Part shown: positions 5,503 to 12,192 of the stretch, piece after piece
Numbering within the stretch: the first letter of the stretch is position 1
Layout: each line of letters starts with the position of its first letter
Source: Candidatus Woesearchaeota archaeon
GTDB lineage: Archaea; Nanobdellota; Nanobdellia; Woesearchaeales; ARS49
Direction: 5' to 3'
Assembly (NCBI GenBank): GCA_016203345.1
Contig: JACQMZ010000049.1
Location: 1 to 13,217, forward strand
Length of the DNA stretch: 13,217 nucleotides
Position numbers and translations under genes: made by a program
The notes under the pieces: generated by a model
Databases searched by the model: none
Seen by the model: only the letters and a program-made list of their open reading frames with translations
What the model was told of the DNA's origin: nothing

Positions 5503-6767
5503 CATTTTTCGGACAGTGCACGCGTGACGCGTACGCGCTTTTCAAAGACGCGCTGTACCTTGTCGACGGAACCAGACCACTTGCCAACTTCGACGGCGAC
5601 CGCATCACGTGGACATCCAATGACGCCACTCTGTGCTGTCCCCTTCTCCCCCTGCCGGTGGAAAGCTTGTGGACAGTCTACGAAAGCACTCGCCGAAAAG
5701 ATCTCGAAACCCACATACGAGCAATAATCGACGAAAACGCTGAAGAATCCTTTGGGCGAGTCCTCCGGAAAGAAACCACCTACGTCAAACTTTTGAGCAT
5801 GGTGTTGTTTGACATCAGCACTTGTTTCCTCCCCAGCGATGCTGAAGACCGCACGCACGCGCGGGAAGGAGAAACATATACCAACACCTTGCTTCTGGAC
5901 TATCTCGAATCAAAACTTATGCATTATAAAAATATAGATTCCACCTTGCAGACGCAAGAGACACCACCACTTGAAAATTTTGCTACCTTCTTTGCAAAGA
6001 ACATCAGCAGAACGTTTAACGAAGCCGCGACCTTTTATGACGGACAACAAATGTCTTTCCTCTGTCCCGGAAAGGGCACAACAACTTTAAAGATAGGAAC
6101 ACAAACGTATTGTAAAGGTGGACCAATCAATGCAATCAATGATTTCTCTTTGGTCCGGCAGAGACTCGATCTCATATTCTCCGATTATTGGACAAAGGTT
6201 GCAACGCATCACGCCATCACGAGAGCGCTCGAAAACAAAAAATTTCTTGAAGCAGACAAACGCAAACTGAACATTTTGGCAGCCACTATCGACAAAAAAG
6301 ACGTTGACTTCGGGACATGGGGCGTTCTGCTCGACGGTCCCAAGATCATCATGTACGTCAACGTCCCCAGGTACGCACTCCGTGACTGGCTTAATGCGAA
6401 AGAAGAATACTATGCTGCCTTTCCACCAGCAAAAGTTGCCATCCACATCTCACCCAATACACAACCCAGTCTCCCCTTCATCCTCGGAGACTATAGCAGC
6501 CCCTTCTGCTCAGGCAAAAATGCAGAAATATGCATGGGTCGAGCATGGTACAATGGTCTACCCATTCTCGACAAGCTACCAATACCAGAACGATGCGCGA
6601 CATACCTGGCAGACGCAGCCAAAATCATCACGAGAGGTTACACTGTCAACGGTTACGGTGGACAAACACGAACCCTAAGCGTTTTCAAACAAGTACCAAA
6701 AGAATACCTGGAACGAGAAGGAATTCCCATCACAAACATTGAAGGAGGAACACATGAGCATGCTTGA
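5499..6767 (+). CDS. E2-like ubiquitin-conjugating protein with a long N-terminal region
   Basis: A 422-residue protein. The C-terminal half resembles an E2 core: strands WGVLLDGPKIIMYVN (274-288), a helix, then FPPAKVAIHISPN (308-320), recalling PPKVxFxTxIxHPN of E2 enzymes, and AEICMGRAWYNGLP (342-355), recalling GxICLxxLxxxWSP. C345 is thus the candidate thioester cysteine; C337 is an alternative. Between SPN and C345 there are 24 residues, longer than in classical E2s, so an insertion is implied. GxxC-G type motifs also occur in the PRTRC-B (prokaryotic E2 family D) proteins as I recall them. Residues 1-250 are mostly helical and unrecognised. The start overlaps the Ubl stop by 4 nt, and the end overlaps the JAMM gene by 14 nt. 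The last residues EGGTHEHA are encoded across the next gene's SD. Confidence 0.55.
   Translation: MTFFGQCTRDAYALFKDALYLVDGTRPLANFDGDRITWTSNDATLCCPLLPLPVESLWTVYESTRRKDLETHIRAIIDENAEESFGRVLRKETTYVKLLSMVLFDISTCFLPSDAEDRTHAREGETYTNTLLLDYLESKLMHYKNIDSTLQTQETPPLENFATFFAKNISRTFNEAATFYDGQQMSFLCPGKGTTTLKIGTQTYCKGGPINAINDFSLVRQRLDLIFSDYWTKVATHHAITRALENKKFLEADKRKLNILAATIDKKDVDFGTWGVLLDGPKIIMYVNVPRYALRDWLNAKEEYYAAFPPAKVAIHISPNTQPSLPFILGDYSSPFCSGKNAEICMGRAWYNGLPILDKLPIPERCATYLADAAKIITRGYTVNGYGGQTRTLSVFKQVPKEYLEREGIPITNIEGGTHEHA
6744..6748 (+). promoter_or_regulatory. Shine-Dalgarno of the JAMM gene
   Basis: GGAGG lies 5 nt before the ATG at 6754, inside the 3' end of the E2-like gene. It favours 6754 over the upstream TTG (6739) and the second ATG (6760). 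Confidence 0.7.
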
Positions 6768-8037
6768 TGAAATCTTAGGAGCAGAATCACAACCAGAAGA
6801 AGAACAACCACTCCCCATACCAGGCACGGTACGCATCGGAGACGGAGCTCTCAACAAAGCACAACTTATTTGCGATCTCGTGCGAAAAGTACATGGCATC
6901 CCCATGGAATGGTACGGGTTCATGGTAAGCAAAAAAGACAACCCCGATACTGTTATCGACATCGTGATCGGACACCAGGAATCCAACGCAGCACACACAC
7001 AAATGGACGGAGCAGCCATAAGTGAAGTCAGCCACCACGTGCAAACAACAATGCCAGACACCATAATCACAGGATGGATCCACAGCCACGCCGACTTTGC
7101 CACAGTCTTCTCAGGCACAGACCTGCACAACATGAAAACCGTCCTCAACTCAGTCTATCTCAACACACGCACGCCCACACACTCCCCCTTCAGACTTGTC
7201 GAAGGCGACATGACCATCACGCATGATCCAGACACGCGCGATGTCACGTTTGTCGGCTCCCTCGATACAGACATCGACGTTCAAGTGCGCGGCATACACG
7301 CAGAAGACTTCAACGCCATCACCCTTCGAGCATGGCAACCAGTGCTTGTCGGATGGTCTTCGTCCATCGTGGTCAATGAGAATGGAGACCATGCGGGCCA
7401 CGTCAACTACAAAAAAGAACTCCCGCTGGGAAAAGACATCGAGTTTGGGGATTACGAAACAACTGTCGAAGTCATCGCAGGCATGACCCTTCCTCTAGAC
7501 GCAAGAGCACTCGAAAATGAAGTTCGCAAGTTCATCAAAAAACCATTCCGTACGCACTTTATTAGACAGGGCAGGCATGGAAAATTGTTTGCACCCCTCT
7601 CATACATAGAAGGCATGTGCGAAGGTAGCGCATATGGCGATATTACCGCAAAAGATTTTCGCGGTGAAGAGTATGACGAAGCGGCTGTCGACGCTCCTGC
7701 CGTAGCGGTGCCTGCACCAGTCACAGGCAAAGGCTTTGTGTACGACGCTCTCCGCTTTACAGGACAATCTTTCAATCCAAGAGACCAAACACTCCTGCTC
7801 TGCCTGCTCAACACCATCACAGGACAGGAAACGGAGAAAAACAGGCCAGTCGAACACAGCATCTATGACATACTTCTCACGCCAGGGATTGATGCGGCAA
7901 TCGAAAGCCGCATGGAGCAAGATCCTGCGTTCAAACACATGGCCGCCGCCTTCAAACACGGATACTACTTTCAAAAAATGGATGTGCTCACCGCATACCT
8001 CACTCAACAACTTGACGATGGAAGCAGACAGATATAA
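6754..8037 (+). CDS. JAMM/JAB-domain metalloprotease (deubiquitinase-like)
   Basis: A 427-residue protein whose N-terminal domain (about 30-165) is a JAB1/MPN+ metalloprotease. The zinc site is complete: E52 in MEWYGFMV and H110-S-H112-x7-S120-x2-D123 in WIHSHADFATVFSGTD, the same signature as Rpn11 and AMSH. Such enzymes hydrolyse the bond after the Gly-Gly of a Ubl, so it may mature the Ubl precursor (removing YTLQA), deconjugate targets, or both. A large region follows: residues 165-300 of mixed alpha/beta, an Ala/Pro-rich linker (311-325), and a helical C-terminus (326-427), none recognised; these could bind the E1 or substrates. The N-terminal MSMLDEILGAE resembles peptides in the fifth operon protein. 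It overlaps the E1 gene by 20 nt. Confidence 0.88.
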   Translation: MSMLDEILGAESQPEEEQPLPIPGTVRIGDGALNKAQLICDLVRKVHGIPMEWYGFMVSKKDNPDTVIDIVIGHQESNAAHTQMDGAAISEVSHHVQTTMPDTIITGWIHSHADFATVFSGTDLHNMKTVLNSVYLNTRTPTHSPFRLVEGDMTITHDPDTRDVTFVGSLDTDIDVQVRGIHAEDFNAITLRAWQPVLVGWSSSIVVNENGDHAGHVNYKKELPLGKDIEFGDYETTVEVIAGMTLPLDARALENEVRKFIKKPFRTHFIRQGRHGKLFAPLSYIEGMCEGSAYGDITAKDFRGEEYDEAAVDAPAVAVPAPVTGKGFVYDALRFTGQSFNPRDQTLLLCLLNTITGQETEKNRPVEHSIYDILLTPGIDAAIESRMEQDPAFKHMAAAFKHGYYFQKMDVLTAYLTQQLDDGSRQI

Positions 8038-9313
8038 CCGACAAGCCAGAATCGCCGGATGGAACCAAACCCGGCTCCACCAATGCACGCTCATCATCAC
8101 TGGACACACGACGTTCTCAGATTATCTTACTCTCGGCGCAAGCGCACTCGGCATCGGCACCATCAGACTCATCGCCACCCCCCAAGACGCGCCCTCTCCA
8201 GAAGCGCCCTTCCTGCGCTTGTCTGCCAAGCCCACACGGCACGAACGCCTTGAAGAATTGGTCGCATCAGTAGGCGCATCGCGGTTTGAGTACGTGCGCG
8301 CCCACCTCCGAACACAAGCAGAACAATGGCTGTTCAGCGGAGCAACCGTCATTGTTGACAGCACTGGACGCCATGACAGCAGAGCACTCGTCCTCGACTA
8401 CGCCATGAAAAACAACATCAGCATTGAACTCACCAGCTTTGCAGAAACGCGCGCCAGATCACTAGACAAACAAAGCTCACCATATATTCTTCACGACGAA
8501 CCACCACACGGCGTTGACGCGGTCGCGTCTCTCGTCATTGCAGGCGCTGTCCTTGAAGAAATCAAAAAGTACAGCTTCACACCTACAACAGGCAGACAAT
8601 CGCTTGCGTACCAAATGCAGTATCACGAACCGCAACCCCTACCCGACAGCAAAATCCTTGTTGTCGGCGCAGGAGCACTCGGCAATTTCGTCGTACCAGG
8701 CCTTGCCGCACTCGGATGCGCCCACGTTGACATTGTCGACAACGACATCATAGAAGAAACAAACCTCAACAGGCAAATTGCATACTTCGACTCAGTCGGA
8801 AAACACAAAGCAACAGTCCTTGCCGAGCGAAGCAGTGCGATGGCAATGCAAGGTGCACAGTACACTCCATTCACCATATTTTTCAATAACGACGCCAGCA
8901 TCGACGGCTACACCCTCGTGCTCGACTGCGTCGACAACTTCGCCACACGCGCTTCACTCTCACGCGCGTGTATCCGTGCGCGTGTACCCCTCATCAGCGG
9001 AGGAACCAGCTACCGTGCAGGACAATGCGTCGCGTACGCACCAGGAAAAACAACCTGCACAAACCACGTCCTTGACCTCGACCGCGTCGCAGCCATCCGA
9101 CGGGAAGAACACCAAGTCGCCGGATGCATCCGACAAGCAGACCCCTCAGTCATCATGAGCAACATGGTGGTGGCAGGCATGATGCTACATGACGTCAGAC
9201 GCGTACTTCAGCCAGAGGTATGGGACAAGCCAATCAATGGCCAGACTCGCTACGACGCCGAAGGACCAGACCGGATCGGCACACTCGAACTCAACGAGAC
9301 CTGCGGTGACTGA
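8018..9313 (+). CDS. E1-like activating enzyme with tandem ThiF modules (one degenerate)
   Basis: A 431-residue protein. The C-terminal module (about 205-400) is an intact ThiF/E1 adenylation domain: ILVVGAGALGN (G217, G219, G222), D241/D243, NLNRQ (249-253) with R252, K264, and LDCVDNFATR with D306. C347 (TTCTNH) and C370 (AGCIRQ) are candidate thioester cysteines. The N-terminal half opens with the E1-typical RYNRQARIAGW (5-15) and repeats the same layout, including VIVDSTGRHDSRALVLDYA (111-129) and the closing helix ASLVIAGAVLEEIKKY, but its nucleotide loop is lost (IITGHTTFSDYLTLG). It is therefore a pseudo-ThiF fused to an active one, as in eukaryotic UBA1. It would adenylate the Ubl Gly-Gly end and pass it to the E2-like protein. 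No SD is seen; start coupling to the JAMM gene is likely. Confidence 0.88.
   Translation: MEADRYNRQARIAGWNQTRLHQCTLIITGHTTFSDYLTLGASALGIGTIRLIATPQDAPSPEAPFLRLSAKPTRHERLEELVASVGASRFEYVRAHLRTQAEQWLFSGATVIVDSTGRHDSRALVLDYAMKNNISIELTSFAETRARSLDKQSSPYILHDEPPHGVDAVASLVIAGAVLEEIKKYSFTPTTGRQSLAYQMQYHEPQPLPDSKILVVGAGALGNFVVPGLAALGCAHVDIVDNDIIEETNLNRQIAYFDSVGKHKATVLAERSSAMAMQGAQYTPFTIFFNNDASIDGYTLVLDCVDNFATRASLSRACIRARVPLISGGTSYRAGQCVAYAPGKTTCTNHVLDLDRVAAIRREEHQVAGCIRQADPSVIMSNMVVAGMMLHDVRRVLQPEVWDKPINGQTRYDAEGPDRIGTLELNETCGD
9305..9309 (+). promoter_or_regulatory. Shine-Dalgarno of the fifth operon gene
   Basis: GGTGA, 5 nt before the ATG at 9315 and inside the last codons of the E1 gene, supports this start over open frame further upstream. 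Confidence 0.5.
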
Positions 9314-9314
9314 C

Positions 9315-10919
9315 ATGGATCTTCTTAGCGAATTAACAGAAGCGCCACTGGAAACACACACGACGCCAAAACCAGACGCGCTACCGTACATCGCATCAGC
9401 GATCACCAACACACCTCTCACCCTGCCTGACAAGACAACATACTCAACACTCAAGCAACAGGCAATAGAACGATTGCAAGCGAGAGTCGCTCTAAAGCAC
9501 ATACCTGTTCCCGAGCACGGAGCACACATCACAGCTCAGGAAACATACATTGTCCAACACCGACCACATGGATATCATGCGTGGCAAACTGCCACCACAC
9601 TCGCGCCATACGCAGACCTCATCGCACACTACCTCCCACGCGCAGACTCACCCGACGAACTCAAAGCGCTGCAAGTCCTGATAGGCAGCCAAGCACACGA
9701 GACTCCGGTTCGATTACTCAACCTCAAACCAACTGACGCAGCCAACACCATTCTCCTCGACACACTCATCACTCAGATTGAACAACAGCGCACGGCTATT
9801 GCTGAAAAACAAGCCCTACACGAGGCAAGTGTGAACGCACACCTGCTTAAGCCTCTGGACGCGTACAGATGGGGAAAACTGCAGGAAGAATGGAATGCGA
9901 CAAAGGAACGCATCCTTCGAGGAGACGCACCATTCGAAGTCGCATACGCCCTTGTTGACCGACTCGCGGATCGTCTACGACAAGAGTGTGACAACCTTCA
10001 ATTCAAAACTGTCGTGCGCTTAGCTGCAGAACATCGAAGGAAAGCAAAGATACAATTGTTCCAATACTTCAACACCCCGGTTCCCAAAACACGCCAAGAA
10101 CTGGAAAAGGCGCTTGACCAGATTCTGACAAGAGTCACCCAAACATCTGACCGACAACCGCAAGCCGGCGACGTGGTACGAGTCATTGGCAACACCCCCA
10201 AACACTCCATACCCATTGGCACCATTGCGTTTGTCAGAAACGCGAACCCCACACGCGTGATTGTTGAAGAATACGAACTCTCGCCCAGCGACGTACAACT
10301 TATTGTCGCCGCTCCCCGCTACCGCAAAGGAGAACATGCAGTCATCTACCAGGCACTCGGCAATCAATTACTACGCCCTGGAAATGATTATGTCTACGGT
10401 GGCCACGTTAGCACTGTCCCTTTGAACAGTAGATGCAAGATTTCAGACATCCGTGATAACCGAAGCTTGGTTACAGTTGTTAATGATGGAAGCTGGACCG
10501 TGCATCCACGCGAACTCCAACCGCCTGCTTGGGAACAGTTTGCGCTTTCCCTTGCACGCCATACACTACCGGCGGTAGAACAAGACACCTCCCAACTCTC
10601 TGTCCTGGATGAATTACTCGCAACGGAGCAAGTACCACGCTTTGACATCAAGAAAGCATGGCGACGCAACCTTCGCCAGCTGACAGGACAATACGCAAAA
10701 CAAGCAGCTGACGTAGCTGACAATGAACTGCGCCAAAACCGTAATGTTCCGTCAATACAAGACCTCACGGTACACGCAAGAAAATCGATCACTGCCACAA
10801 CCGAGCGCTTGCACGAAGAGAGTCGGAACATAAGTCTGGAACTCTCACGCGCATCCACACTGCTTGAGAATGCACACGAATACAAGAATATGCTCGATGA
10901 ACTTATCAGGAAGCTATAA
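9315..10919 (+). CDS. Operon-terminal protein with two SH3-like barrels and helical flanks
   Basis: A 534-residue protein that I cannot assign to a named family. Residues 40-280 are largely helical and charged (for example YRWGKLQEEWNATKERIL, 184-201). Residues 284-331, beginning AGDVVRVIGN and ending SPSDVQLI, look like an SH3/KOW-type barrel, and 337-402, containing KISDIRDNRSLVTVVNDGSW and ending HPRELQPP, like a second. The C-terminal 410-534 is helical with probable coiled coil (about 485-534). Only two cysteines (225, 374) exist, so there is no RING or U-box evidence and no E2-type site. It begins 1 nt after the E1 stop, so it belongs to the same transcript; adaptor, scaffold or E3-like substrate selection is a reasonable but unproven role. 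The peptide LDELL (431-435) and a C-terminal MLDELI recur here. Confidence 0.75.
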   Translation: MDLLSELTEAPLETHTTPKPDALPYIASAITNTPLTLPDKTTYSTLKQQAIERLQARVALKHIPVPEHGAHITAQETYIVQHRPHGYHAWQTATTLAPYADLIAHYLPRADSPDELKALQVLIGSQAHETPVRLLNLKPTDAANTILLDTLITQIEQQRTAIAEKQALHEASVNAHLLKPLDAYRWGKLQEEWNATKERILRGDAPFEVAYALVDRLADRLRQECDNLQFKTVVRLAAEHRRKAKIQLFQYFNTPVPKTRQELEKALDQILTRVTQTSDRQPQAGDVVRVIGNTPKHSIPIGTIAFVRNANPTRVIVEEYELSPSDVQLIVAAPRYRKGEHAVIYQALGNQLLRPGNDYVYGGHVSTVPLNSRCKISDIRDNRSLVTVVNDGSWTVHPRELQPPAWEQFALSLARHTLPAVEQDTSQLSVLDELLATEQVPRFDIKKAWRRNLRQLTGQYAKQAADVADNELRQNRNVPSIQDLTVHARKSITATTERLHEESRNISLELSRASTLLENAHEYKNMLDELIRKL

Positions 10920-10921
10920 CA

Positions 10922-10929
10922 TTTATATA
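10922..10929 (+). promoter_or_regulatory. TATA box of the secreted protein gene
   Basis: TTTATATA begins 3 nt after the preceding stop codon and is centred about 26 nt before the ATG at 10952; this ends the Ubl operon and starts a new leaderless gene. Confidence 0.65.
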
Positions 10930-10951
10930 TCTACATTTCTCCACGCACCGC

Positions 10952-11692
10952 ATGAAGTACCTCTGGATCATGATTCTTCTCACGCTGCCAGTGTTTGCGG
11001 CGACCTGTAGTGATAGTGACGACGGGCCCATCGACCCTGCATATCCGAAGGACTACATCAACAAGCCAGGCAACGCGACATTTGGCAAAAACTCATTCTC
11101 TGACTATTGCATGAAAGAAAAGGGCTCAATCAAACAATCCGACGGGCCCTGGATCAAAGAATATATGTGCCTCAACACCCTCGCCATCGGCAAAGACTAC
11201 AAATGTTCGGACTACGGCTATGAAAAGTGCATCACGACAAACGGGCTCGCCGCATGCGTCAGCGCAGGACAGAAAACAATAAGTGCACTATCACCCAAGA
11301 ATGTCACAAACACCACAACAGCGCCAAAGCCAAAAGTCAAACTCGCGCCACAATGCGGCGACAAAATAGTGCAAAAAGACAGAGGCGAGAATTGCGACCC
11401 ACCTGGACGATTATGCATTGATGCAGACGGCGATGCAGGACTGTGCGAGAAAACCTGCACGTGCAAGGCATACAAGAAAAGTGAGTCAGTACCTGACAAG
11501 CCAGAACAAATCAAGCCCGCGAGCCCTGCAGAGAAACCTGTTGAACCAGTTCAAACCCAGACGACGGCACCAGTAGAAGCTGCTCCAACAGCGCCGCCTG
11601 CCAGCGAAACCCAAAAGCCAGCAGAGACACTCCCTGAAGGAGCGAGCCTGTTTGCGCGCATATGGCACTGGCTCTCCACCACATTTTCATAA
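10952..11692 (+). CDS. Secreted Cys-rich protein, 246 aa
   Basis: A signal peptide (MKYLWIMILLTLPVFA, about residues 1-17) indicates export. No good lipobox is present (AATC). Two Cys-rich parts follow: residues 19-105 with six Cys, and 132-172 (PQCGDKIVQ..GENCDPPG..CEKTCTC) with six Cys, the latter resembling the CGDGxxxxGExCDDG-type repeats (DUF4215-like) seen in many secreted proteins. Next is a Pro/Thr/Ala-rich linker (about 178-228), probably extended and maybe glycosylated, and a short hydrophobic/aromatic C-terminus (ASLFARIWHWLSTTF) that could be an amphipathic or membrane-attaching helix. Disulfide-stabilised surface protein is the likely class; ligand unknown. It is transcribed separately from the Ubl operon. 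Confidence 0.75.
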   Translation: MKYLWIMILLTLPVFAATCSDSDDGPIDPAYPKDYINKPGNATFGKNSFSDYCMKEKGSIKQSDGPWIKEYMCLNTLAIGKDYKCSDYGYEKCITTNGLAACVSAGQKTISALSPKNVTNTTTAPKPKVKLAPQCGDKIVQKDRGENCDPPGRLCIDADGDAGLCEKTCTCKAYKKSESVPDKPEQIKPASPAEKPVEPVQTQTTAPVEAAPTAPPASETQKPAETLPEGASLFARIWHWLSTTFS

Positions 11693-11730
11693 GAATTTTC
11701 TGAGTTCGCTCTGCTCACTCAAGAAAATTC
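11693..11730. repeat. Intergenic inverted-repeat element, copy 3
   Basis: GAATTTTC-TGAG (11693-11704) and CTCA-a-GAAAATTC (11718-11730) form a 12-bp stem with one bulged A. The loop TTCGCTCTGCTCA matches the loops of the other two copies. It begins right after the TAA of the secreted protein gene, again at a 3' end, and precedes the next SD by 5 nt. Confidence 0.65.
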
Positions 11731-11735
11731 ACAAA

Positions 11736-11742
11736 GAGGTGA
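11736..11742 (+). promoter_or_regulatory. Strong Shine-Dalgarno
   Basis: GAGGTGA, followed by T, matches the 16S rRNA 3' end (AUCACCUCC) very well and ends 4 nt before the ATG at 11747. No TATA box is obvious, so read-through from the upstream gene is likely. Confidence 0.7.
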
Positions 11743-11746
11743 TTCA

Positions 11747-12052
11747 ATGGCAAAAACTACGGTAAGAGAACCAACGGGAGACTTACATTACAAACTCCAC
11801 TGGAAGGCGTGGGCGGCAACAATTGGACTGATTGGCGGAATTGACATGTTCCTCCACGTGCTCATCCCGACATTCGGGTTTGAACTCCTATGGTGGAACA
11901 ACATCATGTACCAACTCATCAGCACATTCTTCCCCTTGTCCATGACCATCGGCGGAGCATTCCTCGCACTCGGAATGGGCGCACTCTGCGGCGCAGTGTG
12001 CGGGTGGCTGTTTGCGACAGTACACAATAAAATGCTGGAGTGGTTCAATTGA
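11747..12052 (+). CDS. Small two-TM membrane protein, 101 aa
   Basis: Hydrophilic residues 1-18 are followed by a first hydrophobic segment (about 22-42, WAATIGLIGGIDMFLHVLI), a Trp-rich connection (FELLWWNN), and a second Gly/Ala-rich membrane segment (about 66-90, MTIGGAFLALGMGALCGAVCGW), ending in HNKMLEWFN. The topology resembles the small holin-like membrane proteins common in DPANN and some bacterial genomes, but I cannot name a family with confidence. It has a strong SD and overlaps the next small gene by 4 nt. Confidence 0.7.
   Translation: MAKTTVREPTGDLHYKLHWKAWAATIGLIGGIDMFLHVLIPTFGFELLWWNNIMYQLISTFFPLSMTIGGAFLALGMGALCGAVCGWLFATVHNKMLEWFN
12037..12040 (+). promoter_or_regulatory. 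Shine-Dalgarno for the TTG-start small gene
   Basis: GGAG lies 8 nt before the TTG at 12049, inside the end of the membrane protein gene. Confidence 0.4.
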
Positions 12053-12192
12053 TAAGTTTCAGACTGCACAAAGCTCTTAAACTTGAAGATTTTGTTGGTG
12101 TACTTGGCAAATTTGAAGAAAGACTGTGCAGCACTGAACTGCAACGACAGTGGCGAGTCACGCCAGAAGAATTCGTCAAGACATGCCACTGA
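12049..12192 (+). CDS. Small protein, 47 aa, TTG start
   Basis: The frame starts with TTG (12049-12051), overlapping the TGA of the membrane protein gene (TTGA), and has a GGAG upstream. The translation, ISFRLHKALKLEDFVGVLG, then a charged helix with KFEERL, then ELQRQWRVTPEEFVKTCH, is protein-like: a basic amphipathic helix, an acidic helix and no low-complexity. It has two Cys near the C-terminal half. Its 3' end overlaps the convergent glycosylase gene by 17 nt. A purely ATG-based gene search would miss it. Alternative: a frameshifted or decayed tail of something longer. Function unknown. Confidence 0.5.
   Translation: MISFRLHKALKLEDFVGVLGKFEERLCSTELQRQWRVTPEEFVKTCH

Noticed and set aside
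7736..8017. Upstream extension of the E1 reading frame
   Set aside because: It is out of frame over the JAMM gene, and the E1-typical RYNRQ start is only four residues after the ATG at 8018.
9189..9314. Upstream extension of the 534-residue protein
   Set aside because: It overlaps the E1 coding end; the ATG at 9315 has an SD and 1-nt spacing.
9315..10919. RING or U-box E3 in the last operon protein
   Set aside because: Only two cysteines and no Cys/His zinc pattern are present; a U-box pattern is not visible either.
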